A stretch of 64,000 bases of DNA from Roseomonas mucosa (GTDB taxonomy: Bacteria > Pseudomonadota > Alphaproteobacteria > Acetobacterales > Acetobacteraceae), in contig CAMDWG010000005.1 in assembly GCA_945878375.1 (NCBI GenBank), positions 62,001-126,000 of the forward strand. The letters run 5' to 3'. The notes below the pieces were generated by a model. It searched no databases, was not told the DNA's origin, and saw only the letters and a program-made list of their open reading frames with translations. Position numbers and translations under genes: made by a program. Shown one piece after another: positions 9,168 through 16,404 of this stretch; position 1 is the first letter of the stretch; every line of letters starts with the position of its first letter.

Positions 9168-9634
9168 TGCCCTTCGCGCCGCTGCCGCTCAACGCCGACT
9201 TCCTGTTCCGCATCGAGATCATGGTGGAGGGAGGCCCCGCCTCGCCGACCCCGGTCGGCGAGCGGCGGGTGGGCCTGCTGAAAAGCGGGCGCTTCCATGG
9301 GCCGGTGGCGAATGGCGTGGTGTTGCCGGGCGGGGCCGATTGGATGCTGACCGGCAGCGACGGCGCGACACGGCTCGATGTCCGGGCGATGCTGCGGGCC
9401 GATGACGGCCAGTTGATCGCGATCACCTATACCGGCCTCCGCGCCGGCCCGCCCGAGGTGCTGGCGCGCATCGCGGCCGGCGAGGTGGTGGACCCCGCCA
9501 CCTATTACATGCGGACCTCCATCCGCTTCGAGACCGGCCCCGGGCCGCTGGAATGGCTGAACCGGATCCTGGCGGTGGCGGTGGGCCAGCGCCCGCCGCA
9601 GGGGCCGATCTACGACGTCTACGCGATTCTCTAG
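9167..9634 (+). CDS. DUF3237 (UPF0311) family protein
   Basis: 155-residue member of DUF3237, a small beta-barrel family of unknown function. Family marks are LFRIEIMV near the start, GERRVGLLKSGRFHGP in the middle, the RLDVRAMLRADDGQLI strand pair and YYMRTSIRFETGPGPLEWLNRILAV at the end. Its start codon is formed by the stop of the rhodanese gene (TGATG), showing coupled translation. No catalytic residues can be assigned. Confidence 0.8.
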   Translation: MPFAPLPLNADFLFRIEIMVEGGPASPTPVGERRVGLLKSGRFHGPVANGVVLPGGADWMLTGSDGATRLDVRAMLRADDGQLIAITYTGLRAGPPEVLARIAAGEVVDPATYYMRTSIRFETGPGPLEWLNRILAVAVGQRPPQGPIYDVYAIL

Positions 9635-9808
9635 ATCGCCCCCAAAGCTGCGGCGCCGCCCCCGGGCGCCATGCACCCGGCGCATGAGGGCGCAACGATT
9701 CAAGCGGGGAACGCCATAATCCGGCCGCTTCCGGGTCGTCTATGGGCCCTGCTGCCTGCGTAGAAGGCGGCAGGACGCCAGATGACCGGATTGTCCGAAA
9801 GGGGTTCC

Positions 9809-10033
9809 ATGCACCGCATCGCGCTGGCCTTCGTGATCCTCGGCCTGCTCGCCATCCTGCTCACCGTCGTGCTGGTGATGGGGGAAGCGACGCTGCCTGG
9901 GCGCGTGCCGCCGATGGCCGCGGCGTGGCTCGCGGGGCTCGGCGGCTTGTCGCTGGTCGGCGGCCTCTGGCTGCTGGAACCGCGCGGGCGCGGCGAGGAC
10001 TCGTCAGACTTTCTCGGGGTAAAGGGCCGCTAG
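9809..10033 (+). CDS. Small two-helix membrane protein
   Basis: 74-residue protein with two hydrophobic helices: IALAFVILGLLAILLTVVLV at the N-terminus and WLAGLGGLSLVGGLWLL after a short proline-rich loop, then a charged tail. ATG at 9809 follows AAAGGGG; a longer start at 9782 is possible. The last 30 nt overlap the 3' end of convergent mtnA. I do not recognise the family. The clean signal-like helices make a real gene likely, but the small size limits certainty. Confidence 0.55.
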   Translation: MHRIALAFVILGLLAILLTVVLVMGEATLPGRVPPMAAAWLAGLGGLSLVGGLWLLEPRGRGEDSSDFLGVKGR

Positions 10034-11092
10034 ACCGGCTTCCGAGGCCTCGGCCCGGCCGCGTTCCGTAATCAGGCCCGTCACCAGGCGGGCGGGCGTG
10101 ACATCGAAGGCGGGGTTGGCGGCGCCGCTGCCATCCGCCACCACGCGGATCGTCTCGATCCGGCCATCGGCGGTACGGCCGGTCAGATCCGTCACCTCCG
10201 CCGCGTGGCGTTCCTCGATCGGGATCTCGGCCACGCCGTCGCGCACGCGCATATCCAGCGTGGAATGCGGCAGCGCCACCCAGAAGGGCACGCCATTGTC
10301 CCGCGCCGCGAGCGCCTTCAGGTAGGTGCCGATCTTGTTGGCGACATCGCCCTGCCGCGTCACGCGGTCGGTGCCGACGATGACGATATCGACCTCGCCA
10401 TGCTGCATCAGGTGCCCGCCGGCATTGTCGGCGATCACCGTATGGGGCACGCCGTGCCGGCCGAGTTCCCAGGCCGTCAGCGCCGCGCCCTGGTTGCGCG
10501 GCCGCGTCTCATCCACCCACACATGCACATCCAGCCCGGCGTCATGCGCCTGGTAGATCGGGCTGAGCGCGGTGCCGTAATCGACGGTCGCGATCCAGCC
10601 GGCGTTGCAATGGGTCAGCACGTTCACCCGGCCCTTGCGCGCCGCGATCTCCCGCAGCAGGGGCAGGCCGTGTTCGCCGATGCGGCGGCAGGTCTCCACA
10701 TCGTCGTCGCAGATCGCGCCGGCTTCGGCATAGGCAGCGGCCAGGCGGTCGCCGGGGGCAAGGGGATGCAGCGCCGCCAGCATCCGCTCCAGTGCCCAGC
10801 GCAGGTTGATGGCGGTCGGGCGTGTTTCGCCCAAGCTGGCGACCACGCCTTCGAGGTGGGCCGTCGCGGCATCCCGCCGCAGCGCGAGCGCCACGCCATA
10901 GGCCGCGACCGCGCCGATCAGCGGCGCCCCGCGCACCTGCATGGAGCGGATGGCGTGGGCCACCTGCGTCTCATCCGTGAGGCGGAGGATGTCGAGCGAC
11001 CAGGGCAGCTTCGTCTGGTCGAAGATCCGGATGGACCAGCCATCGTCGCGATCCACCCAGACGGAGCGATAGGGAATGCCGTCGATCTTCAT
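10004..11092 (-). CDS. mtnA: S-methyl-5-thioribose-1-phosphate isomerase
   Basis: 362-residue enzyme of the methionine salvage pathway that isomerises methylthioribose-1-phosphate to methylthioribulose-1-phosphate. Family motifs are all present: RGAPLIGAVAAYGVALAL, THCNAGWIATVDYGTALSP with the catalytic Cys162, DETRPRNQGA, and GTDRVTRQGDVANKIGTY with the catalytic Asp242. The start at 11092 (MKIDG) matches the family N-terminus; an ATG 12 codons earlier is less likely. It follows UPF0262 and DUF983 on the same strand (47 nt and 9 nt gaps), so the three may share a transcript. No other mtn genes are in the window. Confidence 0.93.
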   Translation of the reverse strand: MKIDGIPYRSVWVDRDDGWSIRIFDQTKLPWSLDILRLTDETQVAHAIRSMQVRGAPLIGAVAAYGVALALRRDAATAHLEGVVASLGETRPTAINLRWALERMLAALHPLAPGDRLAAAYAEAGAICDDDVETCRRIGEHGLPLLREIAARKGRVNVLTHCNAGWIATVDYGTALSPIYQAHDAGLDVHVWVDETRPRNQGAALTAWELGRHGVPHTVIADNAGGHLMQHGEVDIVIVGTDRVTRQGDVANKIGTYLKALAARDNGVPFWVALPHSTLDMRVRDGVAEIPIEERHAAEVTDLTGRTADGRIETIRVVADGSGAANPAFDVTPARLVTGLITERGRAEASEAGLAALYPEKV

Positions 11093-11139
11093 GGGCCGAC
11101 ACATGCGATGCGCGGCCGCCCTTGGCAACCGCGGCGCGA

Positions 11140-11607
11140 TCAGATCCGCTGGTGAAGCGCGCAGACCAGGGTGAACAGGCGCCGCGCTGTTTCGAAATCC
11201 AGGTCGATCCGGCCGGCCAGGCGGTCCACCAGCAGCGTCGCGCCTTCGTTGTGCAGGCCGCGCCGGCCCATGTCGATGGCCTGGATGCGCTGTTCGGACC
11301 CGCCTTCGGTCACCGCCTTCTCATGGCTTTCCACCACCAGGTGGTAGTCCTTGATCAGCCGGCGGAAGGGGCCAAGCGCCAGGACCAGCGCATGCAGCGC
11401 CTTGTCCTCGGCATCGCGGATATCGAGGATCAGGCGCCCGTCGCGCACCATGATCGCAAGGCCGAAGGGCCCAGCCAGCCCCTTCGGCCGGAAGCTGTTG
11501 CCCGCGAGCAGGTCTTCCACCGCCTGCCGCCGGTCGGCCTCCGCATAGGGGCTTGGCAGGGGCTGGGCGTCGGGCAGGACGATGCGGACCAGGTCCTTCT
11601 CGGACAT
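11140..11607 (-). CDS. UPF0262 family protein
   Basis: 155-residue protein of UPF0262, a family largely restricted to alphaproteobacteria and of unknown function. Recognisable segments are YAEADRRQAVEDLLAGN, FRPKGLAGPFGLAIM, ILDIRDAEDKAL and FRRLIKDYHLVVESHEKAV. No membrane segment or catalytic motif is visible. ATG at 11607 is preceded by an in-frame GTG at 11610; either could be used. It lies 9 nt after the DUF983 gene and 47 nt before mtnA. Confidence 0.85.
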   Translation of the reverse strand: MSEKDLVRIVLPDAQPLPSPYAEADRRQAVEDLLAGNSFRPKGLAGPFGLAIMVRDGRLILDIRDAEDKALHALVLALGPFRRLIKDYHLVVESHEKAVTEGGSEQRIQAIDMGRRGLHNEGATLLVDRLAGRIDLDFETARRLFTLVCALHQRI

Positions 11608-11616
11608 CACGCCCCG

Positions 11617-12105
11617 CTACCGGCCCCGTGGCGGAACGCCGCCATCGCCGCCCTGTCCATATTCCGCCCCCCCATGCTCGGCCCCGGTGAAGCCGAGCCG
11701 CATCATCCACCCCAGCGTGGCGCCCTTGACCGGCCGAAGCAACAGGATGCAGGCGGCGGCGAAGAGCGGCAGCCAGACCACCATGTGCAGCCACATGGGC
11801 GGCTGCCAGGCGCGCTCGATCCACAGCACGGGCGGGACCAGGATATGCCCGGCCAGGAAGATCGTGAAATAGGGCGGCGCGTCATCCGCCCGAAGCCGGC
11901 CGAGCGGAGCGCCACAGGCCGAACAGGCCTGAACCACCTTGAGATAGCCGTCGAAGATCCGCCCCTCGCCGCAGGACGGGCAGCGGTTGCGGATGCCGCG
12001 CGCAACCGCCGTCCGGAAGCTGTCCGGCTTCGCATAGGGCAGGGCGGGTGCCGAACGGTCGGGCTCCCAGCGCATCGGGCGTTCCTTCGGGCGTTCTGGC
12101 CCCAT
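11617..12105 (-). CDS. DUF983 zinc-ribbon membrane protein
   Basis: 162-residue DUF983 protein. A four-cysteine zinc ribbon (RCPSCGEGRIF and ACSACGAPLG, around residues 41-67) is followed by two membrane helices (FTIFLAGHILVPPVLWIERA and WLHMVVWLPLFAAACILLLRP). DUF983 proteins are short, often found near cytochrome oxidase or RNA-processing genes in alphaproteobacteria, and their role is not established. It starts the run DUF983-UPF0262-mtnA. An internal ATG at 12075 gives a slightly shorter form. Confidence 0.85.
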   Translation of the reverse strand: MGPERPKERPMRWEPDRSAPALPYAKPDSFRTAVARGIRNRCPSCGEGRIFDGYLKVVQACSACGAPLGRLRADDAPPYFTIFLAGHILVPPVLWIERAWQPPMWLHMVVWLPLFAAACILLLRPVKGATLGWMMRLGFTGAEHGGAEYGQGGDGGVPPRGR

Positions 12106-12266
12106 GGGGCAGGGCGCTTGGCGGACGATCCATCATCGGCGCGCCAGCATCATTGTGCAGTGCATCATGACCCGATGGCGCGCCGCGATCAAGCGCGGAA
12201 GCAGCGCTTGCGCCGTTGGCGCGCCCGCCCGATTCTCATGATACATCCGGCCCGAGGAGAGGCGCC

Positions 12267-12941
12267 ATGACCGAACGCATCCTGGTGGTGAACCCCAATT
12301 CCAGCGCGAGTTGCACGGCCGGCATCGCGGCCGCGCTGGCCGGCTTCGCCGCCCCCGGCCTGCCCCGCTTCGAGGTGACGCAGCTGCCGGGCGGCCCGCC
12401 CGCCGTCATCACCTGGCGCGACTGGTTCTCTGTCGCGGAGCCGCTCTGCCAATTGGCGGAACGCGAAAAGGCTGACGCCTATGTCATCGCCTGCGTCTCC
12501 GACCCGGGGGTGGAGGCGGTGCGGACGGTGACGCGCGCGCCGGTCTTCGGCCCGCTCCGCAGCGCCATCGCGGCGGCGCTGGCGCGGGCGGACCGCTTCG
12601 GCCTGATCGCCTTCGCCGACCCGTCCATCGCGCGCCAGCGCCGGGCGCTGGCGGCGATGGGTGCGGAGGGCCGTGTCGCCGGGCATATCCCGCTCAACCT
12701 GCCGATGGAGGTGCTGACCGACCCCGTCGCCCCGCGCGCCGCCTTGATCGAGATCGCCCGCCGCATGGTGGGGATGGGGGCGGAGGCGGTGATCCTCGGC
12801 TGCGCCGGCATGGCTGGCCATCGCGCGGTGGTCGAGGACGCCTGCGGCGTGCCGGTGATCGAGCCCTGCCAGGCGGCGGCGGCGCTGGCGCTGCAGGCCG
12901 TGATCGCCGGTCGCGCCGCGCGGATCGAGGCTCCGGCATGA
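12267..12941 (+). CDS. Asp/Glu/hydantoin racemase family protein
   Basis: 224-residue member of the Asp/Glu/hydantoin racemase superfamily. The N-terminus ILVVNPNSSASCT is typical of the hydantoin racemase / maleate isomerase branch. The paired catalytic cysteines are Cys76 (IACVSDPG) and Cys179 (LGCAGMAG), as needed for two-base racemisation. The start follows GAGGAGAGGCGCC. It overlaps the TPR gene by 4 nt. With the hydantoinase and N-carbamoyl hydrolases 1-5 kb downstream on the other strand, racemisation of 5-substituted hydantoins is a reasonable substrate guess. Allantoin racemase is an alternative. Confidence 0.85.
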   Translation: MTERILVVNPNSSASCTAGIAAALAGFAAPGLPRFEVTQLPGGPPAVITWRDWFSVAEPLCQLAEREKADAYVIACVSDPGVEAVRTVTRAPVFGPLRSAIAAALARADRFGLIAFADPSIARQRRALAAMGAEGRVAGHIPLNLPMEVLTDPVAPRAALIEIARRMVGMGAEAVILGCAGMAGHRAVVEDACGVPVIEPCQAAAALALQAVIAGRAARIEAPA

Positions 12942-13357
12942 AGAGACTTCTTCTCGGCCTGCTGCTACTCGCGGCACCGGCCGCCGCCGTGCTGCCGGAG
13001 CCCGAGGGCGATCCGGATGTCGCCGCGGCGCGGCAGGCATTTGATGGCGGGCGCTACGAGCTGGGCCTGCAGCTTTTGCAAGCGGTGCTGGAACGCCTGC
13101 CCGGCGACCCGGATGTCCTGGTCTATGTCGCCTTCGCCGAGCGCCGCGCCGGCCGGACCGAGGCGGCGATGGAAGCCTACCGTCAGGCGCTGGCCGCCGA
13201 TCCGAATCATCCCGGCGCGCTGGCCTATCAGGGGGCGTTGTTCCTTGAACTCGGGCGGCGGGCGGAGGCGGAGGCGAACCTCGCGCGCCTCACCGCCCGC
13301 TGCCCCGATTGCGCGGAACGCGAGACGCTGGCGCGGGATATCGCGCGGGTCCGGTAA
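12938..13357 (+). CDS. Secreted TPR-repeat protein
   Basis: 139-residue protein with a signal peptide (MKRLLLGLLLLAAPAAAV) and two to three tetratricopeptide repeats: AARQAFDGGRYELGLQLLQAVLE, PDVLVYVAFAERRAGRTEAAMEAYRQAL and PGALAYQGALFLELGRRAEAEANLARL. A CPDC pair near the end could form a disulfide. It is probably a periplasmic protein-protein interaction scaffold. Its start overlaps the racemase stop by 4 nt (ATGA), so it is translated with it, but no functional link is evident. Confidence 0.82.
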   Translation: MKRLLLGLLLLAAPAAAVLPEPEGDPDVAAARQAFDGGRYELGLQLLQAVLERLPGDPDVLVYVAFAERRAGRTEAAMEAYRQALAADPNHPGALAYQGALFLELGRRAEAEANLARLTARCPDCAERETLARDIARVR

Positions 13358-13367
13358 GCGATCAGCC

Positions 13368-14330
13368 TCAGCCGGTCGGCGTCCAGACCGGCGGCGCTTC
13401 GCTGCCGATCTGGGCGGTGATGCGGGTGTAGTGTTCCGGCCGGCGGTGGCGGGCGAAGTTGAAGATGGTGGACCGGCCCAGCTCGCACATGCCGAGGTCG
13501 CACTCCGCCACGATCACCTCGTCATCCCAGGACGTCGCCTGGGCCATGATCTCGCCCTGCGGGTTGACGATGATCGAATGGCCGAACAGCTCATGCCCAT
13601 CCTCGCTGCCCGCCTTGGCCACGCCGACGCCGAAGCAGGCATTCTGGTAGCAGCCGGCCTGGATCGAGAGATGGCTGTGCGCGACGCGCAGGTGATGCGC
13701 CTCGAAGCCGCGATTCTCCATGTTCAGGCTCGGCGTGTTGTAGCCGAGCATGACGAGTTCCACCTGCTGCAGCCCCAGCACGCGCCAGGCTTCGGGCCAG
13801 CGGCGGTCGTTGCAGATCATCATGCCGATATTGACCTGATGCGGGCCGACCGGTGCGCGCACCACGGGAAAGCCGAGGTCGCCGGGTTCGAAATAGCGCT
13901 TCTCCAGGTGCTGCACGCGCCGCACCGGGTCGTACTCCGCATGCCCCGGCAGATGCACCTTGCGGTACTTCAGCGCGACCTGGCCCGAGGGGTGGACATA
14001 GATCGCGGTGTTGAAGCGCTGGCCTTCGGGCGTCTTCTCGGCGTAGCCCAGGTGGAAGCCGACATTCAGCCGCCGCGCCGCGTCGAAGAGCGGCGCCGTG
14101 GCGTTGGAGGGCATCGCATGCTCGTACCAGTGATCCGCCTCGGCCAGATCCTCATGGTACCAGCGGGGGAAGAAGGTGGTCAGGGCGAGTTCGGGGAAGA
14201 CCACCACCTCCGCCCCGCGACGGGCGGCCTTTTCCATCAGCGCGACCATGCGCGCGACGGCGACATCGCGGCCCTCGGCCTTCTGGATCGGCCCGAGCTG
14301 GGCGGCGGCGAGGACGAGGTGGCGGGGCAT
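13368..14330 (-). CDS. N-carbamoyl-D-amino-acid hydrolase (carbamoylase), copy 1
   Basis: 320-residue nitrilase-superfamily amidohydrolase. The Glu-Lys-Cys triad is complete: Glu47 in VFPELALTTFFPRW, Lys124 in KYRKVHLPG and Cys173 in MICNDRRWPEAWR. FFPRW and CNDRRWPE are characteristic of D-carbamoylases, which hydrolyse N-carbamoyl-D-amino acids to D-amino acid, CO2 and ammonia. The length matches the family (about 305-320). It is a paralogue of the gene at 15167-16114, separated from it by an outer-membrane barrel gene. Together with the racemase and hydantoinase it completes a hydantoin-cleaving set. Confidence 0.88.
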   Translation of the reverse strand: MPRHLVLAAAQLGPIQKAEGRDVAVARMVALMEKAARRGAEVVVFPELALTTFFPRWYHEDLAEADHWYEHAMPSNATAPLFDAARRLNVGFHLGYAEKTPEGQRFNTAIYVHPSGQVALKYRKVHLPGHAEYDPVRRVQHLEKRYFEPGDLGFPVVRAPVGPHQVNIGMMICNDRRWPEAWRVLGLQQVELVMLGYNTPSLNMENRGFEAHHLRVAHSHLSIQAGCYQNACFGVGVAKAGSEDGHELFGHSIIVNPQGEIMAQATSWDDEVIVAECDLGMCELGRSTIFNFARHRRPEHYTRITAQIGSEAPPVWTPTG

Positions 14331-14454
14331 GCGGGCCTTCAGGCTGCGGGGTGTCGGGACGATTGAGGTCGAACAACCAAGGGGTCAAGCACAGGGATCT
14401 ATTGTTGCATCATCGATTCGTGGCTAAGGCCATGTGGTGATAGAGGTTCGCAGC

Positions 14455-15135
14455 ATGTCCCGGTTGGTCGTCGTCATCCGCATCGCTCTCGCCGCCCTGC
14501 TCGCTGTGGCGGCCACGCGAACGGATGCCCAGACCGCATCTTCTGCCGTCGAGCCAGCAAATGGGGCCGCGCGTGCCGAGCCTGTCGATCCGCGCCTGGC
14601 GCGCGATGGGCTGCGCCGTAGCCTGTCCCTCTGGATCGGGCCTTCGGCGCGTGACGGCGACGTGCGCGACATCGCCGTGCAGCCCTGGAGCTATGATTGG
14701 GGGCGGGAGTTGTTCGTCGGCGCCTCGCACAGCTACCGCTTCGGGCGATTCTGGCGGGACTTCACCTTCGATGCGGAGATCGGCGGCGGCTATCGCTTCG
14801 GCGACACCAACACGCTCGATGCCTGGGGGGCCTTCTATGTCCGCTACGATGGGTTCCCCTGGCGCGACCTGCTCTATACCGCCTTCGGCTTCAGCACCGG
14901 CCTGCATTGGCTCGACACCCTGCCGGAAGCCGAGACCGGCCCGCCGGAGCGGCCCGAGCCGCATCGGTCGAAGTGGCTGCACTATTTCTCGCCGGAACTG
15001 GTCTTTTCCCTGCCCGAATCCCCGCAGCACGAGGTGGCCCTTCGCTACCACCACCGCAGCGGCGTGTTCGGCAACATGAACGGCGTGTGGGAGGGATCGA
15101 ATGTCCTCATGATCGCCTACCGCCACCGCTACTGA
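14455..15135 (+). CDS. Outer-membrane beta-barrel, PagL/acyloxyacyl-hydrolase-like
   Basis: 226-residue exported protein. A signal peptide (about 1-25, ending DAQ) is followed by alternating amphipathic strands and terminal YRHRY, a typical barrel C-terminus. RYHHRSGVFG near residue 207 resembles the His-x-Ser catalytic motif of PagL-type lipid A 3-O-deacylases, with a Glu 11 residues after the Ser. The spacing is one residue off from classical PagL, so the enzymatic assignment is tentative. ATG at 14455 follows AGAGG; a GTG at 14434 is less likely. It sits on the opposite strand between two carbamoylase genes. Confidence 0.65.
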   Translation: MSRLVVVIRIALAALLAVAATRTDAQTASSAVEPANGAARAEPVDPRLARDGLRRSLSLWIGPSARDGDVRDIAVQPWSYDWGRELFVGASHSYRFGRFWRDFTFDAEIGGGYRFGDTNTLDAWGAFYVRYDGFPWRDLLYTAFGFSTGLHWLDTLPEAETGPPERPEPHRSKWLHYFSPELVFSLPESPQHEVALRYHHRSGVFGNMNGVWEGSNVLMIAYRHRY

Positions 15136-15166
15136 TCGGGCCTGCCCGCGATTCCCGAACGCGCGG

Positions 15167-16114
15167 TTACTCCGGCGCCACCGCGCCGACCTGCTCCACG
15201 ATGCGCGCGTAATGCTGCGGGCGGCGGTGCTGGGCGAAGTTGAACATCTTCTCCTTGCCCTGGCGGCAGGCGTCGAAATCGATCTCGGCCAGGATCACCT
15301 CATCGCCGAGCGTCTTGGCCTGCGCCACGACCACGCCGTTCGGATCGACGATGCAGGACCCGCCGATCAGCCCGGCGCCATCCTCATTCCCGGCCTTGGC
15401 GACGGAAATCGCCCAGGTCGCGTTCATATAGGCGTTGGACTGCGCGGCCAGGGTGGAGTGGAAGGTCCGCAACTCCGCGCTCTCGCCCTCCCCGCCATTC
15501 GGGTCATAGGCGGCGGAGTTGTAGCCGATCATCACCAGCTCGACCCCCTGCAGGCCCAGGCAGCGCCAGCCTTCCGGCCAGCGGCGGTCGTTGCAGACCA
15601 GCATCCCCAGCACCGGCCGGCCCCATTCCTCCGGCCCGCGCGTGACGGGGAAGCCGAGGTCGCCATACTCGAAATACATCTTCTCGAGCTGCTGGTACGT
15701 CTGGCCGGCCTTCACATGATCCGATCCAGGTAGGTGGACCTTGCGGTACTTGAACAGGATCGCGCCATCCGGCCCGACCGTGATCGCGCTGTTGAAGCGC
15801 TGCCCATCCGGCGTGAGTTCGGCATAGCCGACATAGAAGCCGACGCCGAGCGCGCGGGCGCGGTCGAACAGCGGCTGCACGGCCGGGTTCGGCATCGCCG
15901 TCTCGAAGCTGCCGAGCAACTCGGCGTCCTCGCGGCCCATCGGCCAGCGCGGGAAGAAGGTGGTGAAGGCGAGTTCGGGGAAGACCACCAGCTTCGCGCC
16001 CCGCGCGGCCGCCTGGTCCAGCAGCGCGATCATGCGCGCAAGGGTGTCGGCACGGCTGTCGGCGCGCTGGGTCGGGCCCATCTGCGCGCCCGCGACGGTG
16101 ATGATACGGCTCAT
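15167..16114 (-). CDS. N-carbamoyl-D-amino-acid hydrolase, copy 2
   Basis: 315-residue nitrilase-superfamily enzyme, paralogous to the gene at 13368-14330. Glu47 lies in VFPELAFTTFFPRW, the lysine in KYRKVHLPG and the nucleophile in LVCNDRRWPEGWR. Its middle region (DPNGGEGESAELRTFHSTLAAQ) differs from copy 1, which points to different side-chain preference. It is the last gene of a three-gene run with the hydantoinase and a 97-residue membrane protein, joined by two ATGA overlaps. This is therefore the carbamoylase directly coupled to the hydantoinase. Confidence 0.88.
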   Translation of the reverse strand: MSRIITVAGAQMGPTQRADSRADTLARMIALLDQAAARGAKLVVFPELAFTTFFPRWPMGREDAELLGSFETAMPNPAVQPLFDRARALGVGFYVGYAELTPDGQRFNSAITVGPDGAILFKYRKVHLPGSDHVKAGQTYQQLEKMYFEYGDLGFPVTRGPEEWGRPVLGMLVCNDRRWPEGWRCLGLQGVELVMIGYNSAAYDPNGGEGESAELRTFHSTLAAQSNAYMNATWAISVAKAGNEDGAGLIGGSCIVDPNGVVVAQAKTLGDEVILAEIDFDACRQGKEKMFNFAQHRRPQHYARIVEQVGAVAPE

Positions 16115-16404
16115 CTGAACAGGTTCCTGATATCTTCGCGCGTGCCGCCCATGCCCCGCCAGAAGGCCATGAAGCCGATGGCGAAGCCGAGCCCTGCGAA
16201 GAGCCCGGCCATCCCCGGCTGATCCGGCATCAGCTTCGGCCCGACCAAGGCGCCCAACAGCCCGGCGCAGACCCCGAAGCCGAGGGCGAGCAGCAGCGCC
16301 CCCATCCCCGGCGCCTGGCGCCGCGCGACCGGCGGCTTCCCGCGCGACGGGCGCGGCGGGCGCTTGATCCAGCGCTGGTTCCGCGGGCGTGGCGGGCGGC
16401 TCAT
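16111..16404 (-). CDS. Small membrane protein inside the hydantoinase operon
   Basis: 97-residue protein: a basic, proline-rich head (RPPRPRNQRWIKRPPRPSR) and two membrane helices (MGALLLALGFGVCAGLLGALVG and MAGLFAGLGFAIGFMAFW). It overlaps the hydantoinase stop and the carbamoylase start by 4 nt each, so it is co-translated with both. I recognise no family. The head-plus-two-helix layout could fit a small adaptor or an accessory membrane protein, but nothing in the sequence fixes a role. Confidence 0.7.
   Translation of the reverse strand: MSRPPRPRNQRWIKRPPRPSRGKPPVARRQAPGMGALLLALGFGVCAGLLGALVGPKLMPDQPGMAGLFAGLGFAIGFMAFWRGMGGTREDIRNLFR

Noticed and set aside
12106-12266. TGCA-G-TGCA palindrome between DUF983 and the racemase
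   Set aside because: Too short and not centred on a recognisable promoter to call an operator.
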